Under the pieces are notes generated by a model. The model did not search any database. It saw only the letters and a list, made by a program, of their open reading frames with translations, and was not told where the DNA came from. Below, piece after piece: positions 28,572 to 40,642 of a stretch of DNA of 64,000 nt (position 1 is its first letter; each line of letters begins with the position of its first letter). The stretch comes from an uncultured Pseudomonas sp. (lineage in GTDB: Bacteria; Pseudomonadota; Gammaproteobacteria; Pseudomonadales; Pseudomonadaceae): contig NZ_CAJYVE010000026.1 in NCBI RefSeq assembly GCF_913777995.1, positions 1-64,000 of the forward strand, given 5' to 3'. A program made the position numbers and the translations under genes.

Positions 28572-30635
28572 GCAACTGGAGAAACTGGCGACCGCAGTGG
28601 GTGTGTCGGTGCATTGGGTCGACGCCAACGCCCGCCCGCAGACCGTCAGCCCCGAAGTGTTGTGCAACGTACTCGAAGCCCTCGGCTACCCGGCCGGCAG
28701 CCGCGAAGCCATCGACGCCAGCCTGCAGCGCCTGCAGACCGAACGCCACGGTGGCAGCGCCCCGCCGCTGCTGACCGTCGACGCTGACAGCCCCCTGAAC
28801 CTGTCGGCCTGGTTCGCCCCGCATACTCCGTTCACCCTGCACCTGGAAGACGGTGCCTCGATCAACTCGGCGCTGGATGCTGACGCCGTGTTGCCGGCTC
28901 TGGCGCCGGTGGGCTATCAGCAACTGGAGATCGATGGCCAGCAGTTGACCATCGCCGTGGCACCACGCACCTGCTACAGCATGGCCATGGCCTGCGACGA
29001 TGACACCCCACGGGCCTGGGGCCTGACCACTCAGGTCTACAGCCTGCGCCGTGAAGGTGACGGCGGGTTCGGTGATACCCAGGCCCTGGAGAACCTGGTG
29101 CGCAGCGCCGGTGAACGCGGCGCCGACGCCCTGGCGATCAGCCCGATGCACGCGATGTTCGCCGACGACCCGCAGCGCTACAGCCCCTACTCGCCTTCCA
29201 GCCGACTGTTTTTCAATGCGCTGTACGCCTCCCCCGGCACCCTGCTCGGCGAACGCGCCTGGCGCCAGGCCATCGAAGACAGTGGCGTGGCCGACGAGTT
29301 GCAGCGCCTTGAAGCGTTGCCGCTGATCGACTGGCCAGCGGCGGCCGCCGCCAAATGGCGGGCCCTGCGCAAGCTCTACGAGGCGTTCAGTGCCGGCACG
29401 CATCCCTTGCAGGAGGACTTCACCAGCTTCCGCCACGCCGGTGGCGAAGCCCTGGAGAATCACTGCCGTTTCGAAGCCATTCGCGAGTCCGCCGCCAGCC
29501 TGAACATCAGCGCCAACTGGCACGAATGGCCGGAAGATTTCAAGCAGCCGCGCAGCCAGGCGGTATCGCTGTTCGCCGCCGCCCACGCGGGAGGCATCGG
29601 CTTTCACGCCTTCGTGCAATGGCTGATCGCCCGCGGCCTGGAGCGCACCCAGACCGCCGCCCGTGCCGCCGGCATGCGCATCGGCCTGATCGCTGACCTG
29701 GCCGTGGGTGCCGATGGCGCCGGCAGCCAGGCCTGGAGCCGCCAGGACGAGTTGCTCTCGGCGCTCACCGTAGGCGCGCCACCGGACGTGCTCAACCGCC
29801 AGGGGCAGAGCTGGGGCATCTCGGCGTTTTCGCCCGAAGGTCTCAAGCGCAATGGCTTTCGTGCCTTCATCGAGATGCTGCGGGCCAGCTTCGCGCATGC
29901 CGGCGGGCTGCGTATCGACCACGTGATGGGCCTGCAACGCCTGTGGGTGATCCCGGTCGGCGCGTCGCCCAAGGAAGGCGCCTACCTCAATTTTCCGCTG
30001 GACGACATGCTGCGCCTGCTGTGCCTGGAGTCCTGGCGGCACAAGGCGATCGTGCTCGGCGAAGACCTCGGCACGGTGCCCGAAGGCTTGCATGACAAGC
30101 TGTCGAGCCGCGCCATTCTCGGCATGCGCGTCTTGCTGTTCGAACAGCAGCATGGCCAGTTCAAGCCGATTCTCGACTGGTCTGCCGATGCCCTGGCCAC
30201 CACCAGCACCCACGACCTGCCGACCCTGGCCGGCTGGATCAACGAGCTGGACATCGAGTGGCACAGCCGCCTGGGGCACGTCGACGCCAAGGCCGAGCGC
30301 CACTGGCGTGAAGAGCGCAGCCGCGAATACGACGGCCTGCGCCATGCCCTGAGCCAGAACAACCAAGGCTTTGCGGCTGACACCGAGGACAGCGCGCTGA
30401 TCATCGATGCCAGCATCCGTTACCTGGGGCATACCCGCGCGCCGCTGGTGCTGCTGCCGATCGAAGATGCCCTGGGCGTGCTGGAGCAGGCCAACCTGCC
30501 GGGCACGATAGACAGCCATCCCAACTGGCGGCGCCGACTGCCCGCCGCCAGCCACACCCTGCTGGACCAGGAAGACGCTGCCCGACGCCTGGAACTGCTT
30601 TCCCAGGCGCGTCAGCAAGCTGCGGAGCGTGACCG

Positions 30636-30639
<4 letters not shown>
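28561..30639 (+). CDS. malQ: 4-alpha-glucanotransferase (amylomaltase)
   Basis: This 692-residue GH77 enzyme has an N-terminal extension (1-140), then WGLTTQVYSLR, YSPYSPSSRLFFN, LRIDHVMGLQRLWVIP (catalytic region), LGEDLGTVPEG and TSTHDLPTLAGW. It transfers maltosyl units between glucans and recycles short maltodextrins left by debranching and TreY/TreZ. It starts inside treZ and its stop overlaps treY (ATGA), indicating translational coupling. Confidence 0.96.
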
Positions 30640-33422
<2,783 letters not shown>

Positions 33423-33439
33423 TACCCGGGAGTGTCGAG

Positions 33440-33796
33440 ATGAGTGCCGACGAAAAGAGAATCCGCGAATTTGCGTATCAGATATGGGAATCGGAGGGTC
33501 GGCCCCACGGCCAGGATGCGCGTCATTGGGAAATGGCCCGCAAGCTGGCCGAGGCCGAAGCGCTGGCCCCTGACAAGACCGCAGCACGCAGCGCCAGCAA
33601 GCCGAAATTGCCCAAGGTCGATGGCCCCGCCGACACCAAGCCGGCGGCCAAGCCCAAGACCGCCAGCGCTGCCAAGCCAGCCGCCAAGGCCGCCGCGAAA
33701 CCTGCCGCCAAGCCAAAGCCGGCACCCGCCGCCGCCAACGGCGAAACAGCCAAGCCTGCCGCGGTGAAAAAACCGCGCAAGCCCGCCGCCTCTTGA
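33440..33796 (+). CDS. DUF2934 protein with Ala/Lys/Pro-rich tail
   Basis: The 118 residues have an N-terminal DUF2934 block (RIREFAYQIWESEGRPHGQD followed by ARHWEMA, residues 6-33) and a low-complexity C-terminal half of AKPAAK-type repeats resembling bacterial histone-H1-like tails. GGGAG precedes the ATG. The gene lies 17 bases after treY and is probably cotranscribed. DUF2934 proteins are frequent near glycogen and trehalose genes, but their function is unknown. The basic tail suggests binding to nucleic acid or a polyanion (inference). Confidence 0.88.
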   Translation: MSADEKRIREFAYQIWESEGRPHGQDARHWEMARKLAEAEALAPDKTAARSASKPKLPKVDGPADTKPAAKPKTASAAKPAAKAAAKPAAKPKPAPAAANGETAKPAAVKKPRKPAAS

Positions 33797-33803
33797 CCCC
33801 GGC

Positions 33804-33850
33804 GGTGCCGCAGCGTCAGGCCCTGCGAGGGGCATCGACCCTGCGGCACC
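33804..33850 (+). other. Stem-loop between the DUF2934 gene and glgX
   Basis: GGTGCCGCAG (33804-33813) pairs perfectly with CTGCGGCACC (33841-33850) across a 27-base loop. No T tract follows, so it may be an mRNA processing or stability element, or a weak terminator, rather than a classical terminator. Confidence 0.5.
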
Positions 33851-33944
33851 CTTCAAAACATTGTCCAGTTCAGCCGTGCCGCGCCCGTTGGGCGGTGGCA
33901 ATGGTTTCGGCCGCCCGGAATTCATCTGTTTTCAGGAAATCACC

Positions 33945-36116
33945 ATGAGCACCTCGTCCCAGAAAAATGCCCCCGACACTGCTGAGTACAAACCCTTGGG
34001 CCCGCGTATTCGTGAAGGACTGCCCTTCCCCCTGGGCGCCAACTGGGACGGCCTGGGCGTCAACTTCGCGCTGTTTTCCGCCAACGCCACCAAGGTCGAG
34101 CTATGCCTGTTCGATGCCACCGGCGAGATCGAGTTGGAGCGCATCGAGCTGCCCGAATACACCGACGAGATCTATCACGGATACCTGCCCGACGCGCATC
34201 CGGGGCTGGTCTACGGCTATCGCGTACACGGCCCCTACGATCCGCGCAACGGCCACCGTTTCAACCCCAACAAGCTGTTGATCGACCCCTATGCCAAGCA
34301 ACTGGTCGGTCAGCTGAAATGGTCCGAGTCGCTGTTCGGCTACACCATCGGCCACCCGGATGGCGACCTGAGCTTCGACGAACGCGACAGCGCGCCCTTC
34401 GTGCCCAAGAGCAAGGTCATCGACCCGGCGTACACCTGGGGCCGTGACCAGCGGGTCGGCACCCCCTGGGACAAGACCATCCTCTATGAAACCCACGTAC
34501 GCGGTTACACCAAGCTGCACCCAGCGGTGCCGGAAGAACTCAAGGGCACCTTCCTCGGCCTGAAGGTGCCGGAGGTCATCGACCACATTCGCAAGCTGGG
34601 CGTCACGTCGGTGGAGTTCCTGCCGATCCATGCCTTCGTCAACGACCAGCACCTGTTGCAGAAGGGCATGACCAACTACTGGGGCTACAACAGCATCGCC
34701 TTCTTCGCTCCGGACCCGCGCTACCTGGCCCACGGCAAGATCGCCGAGTTCAAGGAAATGGTCGCGCACTTCCACAAGGCCGGACTGGAGGTGATTCTCG
34801 ACGTGGTCTACAACCACACCGCCGAAGGCAACGAACTGGGCCCGACCCTGTCGATGCGCGGTATCGACAACGCCTCCTACTACCGCCTGATGCCCGACGA
34901 CAAGCGCTACTACATCAACGATTCGGGCACCGGCAACACCCTGGACCTCAGCCACCCCTGCGTGCTGCAAATGGTCACCGATTCGCTGCGCTACTGGGCC
35001 TCGGAAATGCACGTCGACGGTTTCCGCTTCGACCTGGCGACCATTCTGGGCCGCTACCACGACGGTTTCGACGAGCGCCACAGCTTCCTGGTCGCCTGCC
35101 GTCAGGACCCGGTGCTGCGCCAGGTGAAGCTGATCGCCGAACCCTGGGACTGTGGCCCCGGCGGCTATCAGGTCGGCGGCTTCCCGCCGGGCTGGATGGA
35201 ATGGAACGACAAGTTCCGCGACACCGTGCGCGCCTTCTGGAAGGGCGACGAGGGTCAGCTGGCCGATTTCGCCGCACGCCTGACCGCCTCGGGACACATG
35301 TTCAACCAGCGCGGGCGCCGACCACAGGCCTCGGTGAACTTCATCACCGCCCACGACGGCTTCACCCTGCATGACCTGGTCTCGTACAACGACAAGCACA
35401 ACGAAGCCAACGACGAGAACAATCAGGACGGCAGCAACAACAACCTGTCGTGGAACCACGGCGTCGAAGGCCCCACCGATGACGCCGAGATCAACACCCT
35501 GCGCCTGCGCCAGATGCGCAACTTCTTCGCCACCCTGCTACTGGCCCAGGGCACGCCAATGATGGTCGCCGGCGACGAGTTCGCCCGCACCCAGCACGGC
35601 AACAACAACGCCTACTGCCAGGACAGCGAGATCGGCTGGGTGAACTGGAACCTCGACAGCGACGGCGAGGCCCTGCTGAAGTTCGTCAAACGCGTGATCA
35701 AGCTGCGCCAGAGCTACCCTATCCTGCGCCGCAGCCGCTTCCTGGTCGGCGACTACAACGAGGAGATCGGCGTCAAGGACGTGACCTGGCTGGCCCCGGA
35801 CGGCAATGAGATGAGCGTCGAGCAATGGCATGACCGCAACGGCCGTTGCCTGGGCATGCTGATGGACGGCCGTGCCCAGGAAACCGGTATTCGTCGTCCC
35901 GGCTCGGACGCCACCCTGCTGCTGGTGGTCAACGCCCACCACGAAGGCGTGGACTTCACCCTGCCGGAAGTGCCGGAGGGCACGCACTACACCTGCCTGA
36001 TCGACACCAACCTAGAGGACACCCCGCGTAAGCAGCGTCTGGATTTCGGCACGCGCTACACCGTCACGCCGCGGTCCCTGTTGCTGTTCGGCGTGCAGCA
36101 CGAGGATCAGGAGTGA
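33945..36116 (+). CDS. glgX: Glycogen debranching enzyme
   Basis: This 723-residue GH13 isoamylase-type enzyme has an N-terminal CBM48 (GANWDGLGVNFALFSANATK), then ILYETHVRGYT, DVVYNHTAEGNE, VDGFRFDLATILGR, LIAEPWDCGPGGYQ and NFITAHDGFTLHDLVSYN. It hydrolyses alpha-1,6 branches of glycogen and limit dextrins. The start is the ATG with AGGAAA upstream; the frame is open to 33861 without a better start. Its stop overlaps or nearly abuts the next gene, tying the following four-gene cassette to alpha-glucan metabolism by transcription. Confidence 0.96.
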   Translation: MSTSSQKNAPDTAEYKPLGPRIREGLPFPLGANWDGLGVNFALFSANATKVELCLFDATGEIELERIELPEYTDEIYHGYLPDAHPGLVYGYRVHGPYDPRNGHRFNPNKLLIDPYAKQLVGQLKWSESLFGYTIGHPDGDLSFDERDSAPFVPKSKVIDPAYTWGRDQRVGTPWDKTILYETHVRGYTKLHPAVPEELKGTFLGLKVPEVIDHIRKLGVTSVEFLPIHAFVNDQHLLQKGMTNYWGYNSIAFFAPDPRYLAHGKIAEFKEMVAHFHKAGLEVILDVVYNHTAEGNELGPTLSMRGIDNASYYRLMPDDKRYYINDSGTGNTLDLSHPCVLQMVTDSLRYWASEMHVDGFRFDLATILGRYHDGFDERHSFLVACRQDPVLRQVKLIAEPWDCGPGGYQVGGFPPGWMEWNDKFRDTVRAFWKGDEGQLADFAARLTASGHMFNQRGRRPQASVNFITAHDGFTLHDLVSYNDKHNEANDENNQDGSNNNLSWNHGVEGPTDDAEINTLRLRQMRNFFATLLLAQGTPMMVAGDEFARTQHGNNNAYCQDSEIGWVNWNLDSDGEALLKFVKRVIKLRQSYPILRRSRFLVGDYNEEIGVKDVTWLAPDGNEMSVEQWHDRNGRCLGMLMDGRAQETGIRRPGSDATLLLVVNAHHEGVDFTLPEVPEGTHYTCLIDTNLEDTPRKQRLDFGTRYTVTPRSLLLFGVQHEDQE

Positions 36117-36121
36117 CCGCC

Positions 36122-37123
36122 ATGCTCGAATCCTTCTTCAGCGAGCGTGATTTCACCCAGGCCGGCTGCGCCGAGCTGGGCGAGAGCCTGCGGGAGATGG
36201 TGCGCATGGGCCTGGCCGAGCTGCCGTTGCCAGCCGGCGGGCAGACCCTGGCGCGCTGGCAGGCGCTGGCCTGTGTCGCGGGCCAGGACCTGCGGCTGTG
36301 CAAGCTGTACGAAGGGCACACCGATGCGCTGGCGATCATGCACGAACTCGCCGCACCCGGCGTGCCCCAGGGTTCCACCTGGGGCATGTGGGCCGCCGAA
36401 CCGCCGCAGGCCCGCCTGCGGGTCAGCGGCACGCCGCAGGCTGTGCAGCTCGATGGCCTGAAAGCCTGGTGCAGCGGCGCGGCGGTGCTCAGCCATGCGC
36501 TGGTCACCGCCTGGGACGAGCAGGAGCGCCAGCAACTGGTGGCGGTACCGCTCGCCCAGGCCGGTGTAGAGGTGACGGAAAACGGCTGGTGCGCGGTGGG
36601 CATGGATGCCACTGCCAGTGTCGAGGTGCGCTTCGAACGTGCCATGGGCTGGGCGGTCGGCGAGCCGGGGGATTACCTGAATCGCCCGGGCTTCTGGCAT
36701 GGCGCGGTAGGTATCGCCGCCTGCTGGTATGGCGCGGCGCGGGCATTGGCCCTGCACCTGCCAGAACAACTCGGTGGCCGCGAAGAACCGCATGCGCTGG
36801 CCCACCTGGGGGCCGTGGATGCCGCGCTTTACAGTGCCGCCCGGGTTCTGCAGGGTGCGGCCCGCCAGCTCGACAACCGCCCCGATGATGATTGCGAACA
36901 ACTGGCGCGGCGCTGCCGGGCCAGCGTCGAAGCCTGCGTCGAGGAGGTCATCGCGCATGTTGGCCGTGCCCTCGGCGCCGGCCCCTATTGCAAGAATGCC
37001 CGCTTTGCCCGCCTGGCCGCCGACCTGCCGGTGTTCCTGCGCCAGAGCCACGCCGAGCGGGACCTGGCGGTGCTGGGCAAACTGACCATCGTCCAGGACG
37101 CGACACGGAACTGGCGCCTATGA
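36122..37123 (+). CDS. Acyl-CoA dehydrogenase-like protein
   Basis: At about 333 residues this is shorter than classical acyl-CoA dehydrogenases (about 380). DLRLCKLYEGHTDALAIMHE, GSTWGMWAAEPP, LDGLKAWCSGAAVLSHALV and the late helical part match the family by eye. The N-terminal helical domain looks reduced and I could not place the catalytic Glu with certainty. ATG 36122 has AGGAG 8 bases upstream; a GTG at 36113 overlaps the glgX stop and is an alternative. It is coupled by ATGA overlap to the PIG-L gene. Substrate unknown. Confidence 0.82.
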   Translation: MLESFFSERDFTQAGCAELGESLREMVRMGLAELPLPAGGQTLARWQALACVAGQDLRLCKLYEGHTDALAIMHELAAPGVPQGSTWGMWAAEPPQARLRVSGTPQAVQLDGLKAWCSGAAVLSHALVTAWDEQERQQLVAVPLAQAGVEVTENGWCAVGMDATASVEVRFERAMGWAVGEPGDYLNRPGFWHGAVGIAACWYGAARALALHLPEQLGGREEPHALAHLGAVDAALYSAARVLQGAARQLDNRPDDDCEQLARRCRASVEACVEEVIAHVGRALGAGPYCKNARFARLAADLPVFLRQSHAERDLAVLGKLTIVQDATRNWRL

Positions 37124-37890
37124 ACGAAGGTTTCGTCGTTGGCACTGAACCTGACGCACGTGGCACGCCCCTGGCGGCCTGGCAAGGCTCGGCAAAGCTG
37201 GCCGCCCTGCCGGCCACCAGCGCCGACCTGCTGGTACCGCCCGGCTGCCGGGCGGTAATCGTCGCACCGCATCCGGATGACGAAGTGCTGGGTTGCGGTG
37301 GGCTGATGAGCCAGTTGCAGCAGTTGCAGCGCTCGATAATGCTGATCTCGGTGACCGACGGCACCGCCAGCCACCCCGGCTCGCCATTGTGGCCGGCGCA
37401 ACGCCTGGCCCGCGAGCGCCCCTTGGAAAGCGCCGAGGCCCTGCGCCTGCTGGGCCTGCCCGATGACCTGCACTGGCGGCGCGCCGGTTTGCCGGATGGC
37501 GCCGTGGCCGCTCACCTGGCTGAGCTGGAGACGCTGCTGCTGGAGCACTTGCAGGTCAACGACGTGGTCTTCACCACCTGGAGCGGCGATGGCCACCCAG
37601 ATCACGAGGCGACCGGCCGCGCCTGCGCAAGCGCCTGCCTGAACAGTGGCGCGCGTCTGGTGGAGTTCCCGCTGTGGGCCTGGCACTGGGCGACTGCGGA
37701 AGACGAGCGCCTGCCCTGGGACCGTGCGCGCAAGGTGCTGCTCGACCCCGCCTTGCTGGAAAGCAAGCGCCAGGCGGTACGCGCCTTCGCCAGCCAGCTG
37801 ACGGGCGATCCCACTATAGGCCTGGAGCCGGTGCTGCCCGACTGGGCACTGGCGCGCCTGCTGCAACCGTTTGAAGTGGTGCTGCTATGA
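37120..37890 (+). CDS. PIG-L family deacetylase
   Basis: The 256 residues carry the zinc-site motif APHPDDEVLGCGGL and the downstream WSGDGHPDHEATG, hallmarks of PIG-L/LmbE deacetylases, which remove acetyl groups from N-acetylglucosamine-type sugars. It overlaps the preceding dehydrogenase-like gene and the following methyltransferase gene by four bases each (ATGA). Location next to a glycosyltransferase suggests processing of an amino sugar on a lipid or small-molecule carrier (inference). Confidence 0.9.
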   Translation: MNEGFVVGTEPDARGTPLAAWQGSAKLAALPATSADLLVPPGCRAVIVAPHPDDEVLGCGGLMSQLQQLQRSIMLISVTDGTASHPGSPLWPAQRLARERPLESAEALRLLGLPDDLHWRRAGLPDGAVAAHLAELETLLLEHLQVNDVVFTTWSGDGHPDHEATGRACASACLNSGARLVEFPLWAWHWATAEDERLPWDRARKVLLDPALLESKRQAVRAFASQLTGDPTIGLEPVLPDWALARLLQPFEVVLL

Positions 37891-38513
37891 GCGTGGCCGA
37901 TGAGTATTTCGCAGCGTTGTTTCGCGACAACGACGACCCCTGGGCGTTTCGCCAGCGCTGGTATGAGCGTCGCAAGCGTGCCCTGACCCTGGCCTGCCTG
38001 CCACGCCCGCACTATCGCTCGGTGTTCGAACCGGGCTGTGCCAACGGCGAACTGAGCGCCGAGCTGGCCAGCCGTTGCGACCGCCTGCTGGGCTGCGACA
38101 CCTCGCCGCGGGCGGTGGAACTCGCCCGCCAACGCCTGGCCGCCTTCCCCCACGCCAGCGTGATGCAGGGCCGACTGCCGCAGGACTGGCCCGCAGGGCC
38201 GTTCGACCTGATCGTGCTCAGCGAGCTGTGCTACTACCTTGACGAGCACGACCTGCATGCTCTGCTCCGGCATGCCATGGCCTCGCTTAGCGACGACGGA
38301 CAACTGCTGGCTTGCCACTGGCGACCGCACATCGACGGTTGCCCGCTGGAGGCCGAACAGGTTCACCGCATCCTTGGCGAGTACCTGCCCCTGCAACGGA
38401 TCTGCACGCACCGCGAGCCGGACTTCCTGCTGGAAGTCTTCGGCCGCGAGGCGGCTTCAATAGCGCAACAGGAGTTCGACCATGATCGGCGTGCTTATCC
38501 CTGTCCACAATGA
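37887..38513 (+). CDS. SAM-dependent methyltransferase (NodS-like)
   Basis: This 208-residue class I methyltransferase has motif I FEPGCANGELSAELA, GCDTSPRAVELAR as the acidic ribose-binding strand, and FDLIVLSELCYYLDEHDL. The overall pattern is like NodS-type N-methyltransferases acting on deacetylated amino sugars. Adjacency to a PIG-L deacetylase fits N-methylation of a freed amine (inference). It overlaps the glycosyltransferase gene by 32 bases. Confidence 0.87.
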   Translation: MSVADEYFAALFRDNDDPWAFRQRWYERRKRALTLACLPRPHYRSVFEPGCANGELSAELASRCDRLLGCDTSPRAVELARQRLAAFPHASVMQGRLPQDWPAGPFDLIVLSELCYYLDEHDLHALLRHAMASLSDDGQLLACHWRPHIDGCPLEAEQVHRILGEYLPLQRICTHREPDFLLEVFGREAASIAQQEFDHDRRAYPCPQ

Positions 38514-39135
38514 AGAACGGCACCTGAACCTGTGCCTGGCCAGTGTGCAACTGGCGGCGGTGCACCCCGGCCTGCTGGGCGAGACCGTGCGGATTCTCGT
38601 GGTATTGGACAGCTGCACCGACGGTTCGGCGATGATCGCCCGGCGCCGTGATGTCATGACCCTGGAGATCAACGCCCGCAATGTCGGCCAGGCCCGTAGC
38701 GTCGGCGCCCTGGCGTTGCTCGACCAGGGCGCACGCTGGCTCGCCTGCACTGACGGCGACAGCCGGGTGGCCGATGACTGGTTGTATGAGCAACTGGCGC
38801 TGCAAGCCGATGCGGTGTGCGGGACGGTGACCCCTGATGACTGGCATGAGGATTATCCTGCCGATGCCCGGGCCGAATACCATCGCCGCTACCAGCAGCG
38901 CGACGGGCATCGGCACATCCACGGCGCCAACCTGGGCTTCAGTGCCCAGGCCTATCGGGGCGCAGGCGGCTTCCCGGCGCTGCCCTGTCATGAAGACGTG
39001 CATCTGGTACGGCAGCTGGAGCTGACTGGCGCCCGCATTGCCTGGAGCTGCCGCCCCAAGGTGATCACCAGTGCCCGCCTCGACCCTCGCGCGCAAGGCG
39101 GTTTCGGCGACTACCTGCGCTCGCTGCCGGCCTGA
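38482..39135 (+). CDS. Glycosyltransferase family 2
   Basis: This 217-residue GT-A enzyme has an N-terminal IGVLIPVHNEERHL, the metal-binding CTDGDSRVADDW (DxD), HGANLGFSAQAYRGAGGF, and the HEDVHLVRQL acceptor/base motif. No membrane segment. AGGAG at 38470-38474 precedes the ATG inside the methyltransferase gene. Last gene of the glgX-linked cassette. The sugar and acceptor are unknown. Confidence 0.88.
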   Translation: MIGVLIPVHNEERHLNLCLASVQLAAVHPGLLGETVRILVVLDSCTDGSAMIARRRDVMTLEINARNVGQARSVGALALLDQGARWLACTDGDSRVADDWLYEQLALQADAVCGTVTPDDWHEDYPADARAEYHRRYQQRDGHRHIHGANLGFSAQAYRGAGGFPALPCHEDVHLVRQLELTGARIAWSCRPKVITSARLDPRAQGGFGDYLRSLPA

Positions 39136-39164
39136 ACGGCCACTGATAAAGCGACGAAAGGCCT

Positions 39165-39403
39165 ATAGGAGCGGCTTCAGCCGCAATACTGTTCGGTTAA
39201 GCGCTTTGCGGCTTGGTGGGAGCGAGCTTGCTCGCGAAAAGCGGGCAAAGTCGCTGAATTTGCTGTGAACGTGACGCCGCCTTCGCGAGCAAGCTCGCTC
39301 CCACGGGCTAACTGACCAGTATTGGCTTCAGCCGCGAAATCGCGAGGAAATTCACTGCATCTGCTGTGAACATGCGATCAATTCGCGGCTAAAGCCGTTC
39401 CTA
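39165..39403. repeat. REP cluster including a 139-bp composite element with terminal inverted repeats
   Basis: This fills the 325-base gap between the GT2 gene and the hydrolase. AATACTGTTCGGTTAA (39185-39200) and TAACTGACCAGTATT (39309-39323) form imperfect terminal inverted repeats around a REP pair (GTGGGAGCGAGCTTGCTCGC from 39216, partner ending 39304). Outside them lie arms of a second REP family: GGAGCGGCTTCAGCCGC before 39184, and GGCTTCAGCCGC near 39324 with its partner near 39385-39400. The insertion looks as if the first family landed inside a copy of the second. Confidence 0.78.
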
Positions 39404-39460
39404 CCCGGTCTGACCGACCATTTACAGCGATAGCGTATATTTTCGCCGTTGAAGCGGCTC

Positions 39461-40501
39461 CTACAGATGACGCGCGGTCTGCATACCGGCGCGATCGCTT
39501 TCCGGCGTGCCCAGGACCTGGCTGAAGAACTGCCCGGCCTCGGTGCTCAGGGTGCGATGGATGTCCACCCGGTCGACACCTTCCGGGTCGGTGCACAGTA
39601 CCGGCATCCTGGCGCGCTGTTCATCGCTGCACGGCGCCATGAACACGAAATGCCCGGCCCCGGCCAGGCGCTTGTAATCGGGCGCCTGCGGCAGTTTGCG
39701 GGCCAGGGCCTCGGCGTTCATCTCCGGCGCCAGCAGGTGGTCGCTGTCGCCGGCGTACATCAGTACCGGAACGTGCACGCTACTGAGGGTCTGACGACCG
39801 AAGCTCAGGCTCAGGGGTGCCATCAGCAGCAGCGCCGCCACACGCGGATCGGCCTCGGCATGCAGGTCTTCGCGGTCGGCGAGCAGCCAGCCGCGGGTCT
39901 TGCAGGCGTCCTGGTCATCAGGACGCTCCTCGCAGTAACGACGCAGGCGTTGCAGGTCCGGTTGCGCACCGGCGAGGATCAAGGCCGTCTCCCCGCCAGC
40001 CGAATAGCCGATGACCCCGACCTGGCTGGCACTGAGGTAAGGCGACAGCAGCGCATCGTCCAGCGCGGCGGTGATCGCCGCCGAGATCTGCAGCGGGCGC
40101 CCGTACAGATTGCTCAGGCTGCCCAGCCGGCTATGGTCGCGATCGTTGTCGCCAGGGTGCACCACCGCTACCACCACGAACCCCTGATGCGCCAGTGCCG
40201 TCGCCAGATCATGCATGGCCAGCGGCGTACCGGTATTGCCATGCGACAGCATCAGCAACGGGAAACGCCCCATGGCCACCGGCAGGTCGCGCCCCGCCTC
40301 GACCTGATAACCGCGCAGGTCACTGACCTCGCTTTCGGCCGTCGAGGGGTAGAAGGCGATGGCGTGCATCGTCTGCTCGTCCAGCGGATCGGGAAAATGC
40401 AGCACATGGAAGCCGACGCTCCAGTCGTCATCGGCACTGGCCTGCACCGAAACGATGCCGTCGAGCAGACATAACAGCATTACTGCACACAGACGCAGCA
40501 T
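39461..40501 (-). CDS. Secreted alpha/beta hydrolase (dienelactone/lipase-like)
   Basis: The 346 residues start with a signal peptide (MLRLCAVMLLCLLDGIVSVQA). The fold shows LLMLSHGNTGTPLAMHDLA (oxyanion region), the nucleophile elbow IGYSAGGETA, the acid PVLMYAGDSDHL and the late GAGHFVF His. GGGGAT precedes the chosen ATG; a longer frame exists to 40573 but would bury the signal peptide. It is probably a periplasmic esterase of the PAF-acetylhydrolase/dienelactone hydrolase type. No operon partner. Confidence 0.87.
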   Translation of the reverse strand: MLRLCAVMLLCLLDGIVSVQASADDDWSVGFHVLHFPDPLDEQTMHAIAFYPSTAESEVSDLRGYQVEAGRDLPVAMGRFPLLMLSHGNTGTPLAMHDLATALAHQGFVVVAVVHPGDNDRDHSRLGSLSNLYGRPLQISAAITAALDDALLSPYLSASQVGVIGYSAGGETALILAGAQPDLQRLRRYCEERPDDQDACKTRGWLLADREDLHAEADPRVAALLLMAPLSLSFGRQTLSSVHVPVLMYAGDSDHLLAPEMNAEALARKLPQAPDYKRLAGAGHFVFMAPCSDEQRARMPVLCTDPEGVDRVDIHRTLSTEAGQFFSQVLGTPESDRAGMQTARHL

Positions 40502-40642
40502 GGTGGTATCCCCTCTAGGTTGCGCTTTCCAGCCGTCAGCACGGATAGACGGCGTGTCACGGTGTTGAGACACCAGACCTCATCAATTAGTGCACAACCC
40601 GGGCCACTCTGCGTCGACTTGGCGATTCTCTTCAGCGGCGGT

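Noticed and set aside
39185-39323. Insertion sequence
   Set aside because: Only 139 bp, with no transposase and REP cores inside; described as a composite REP instead.
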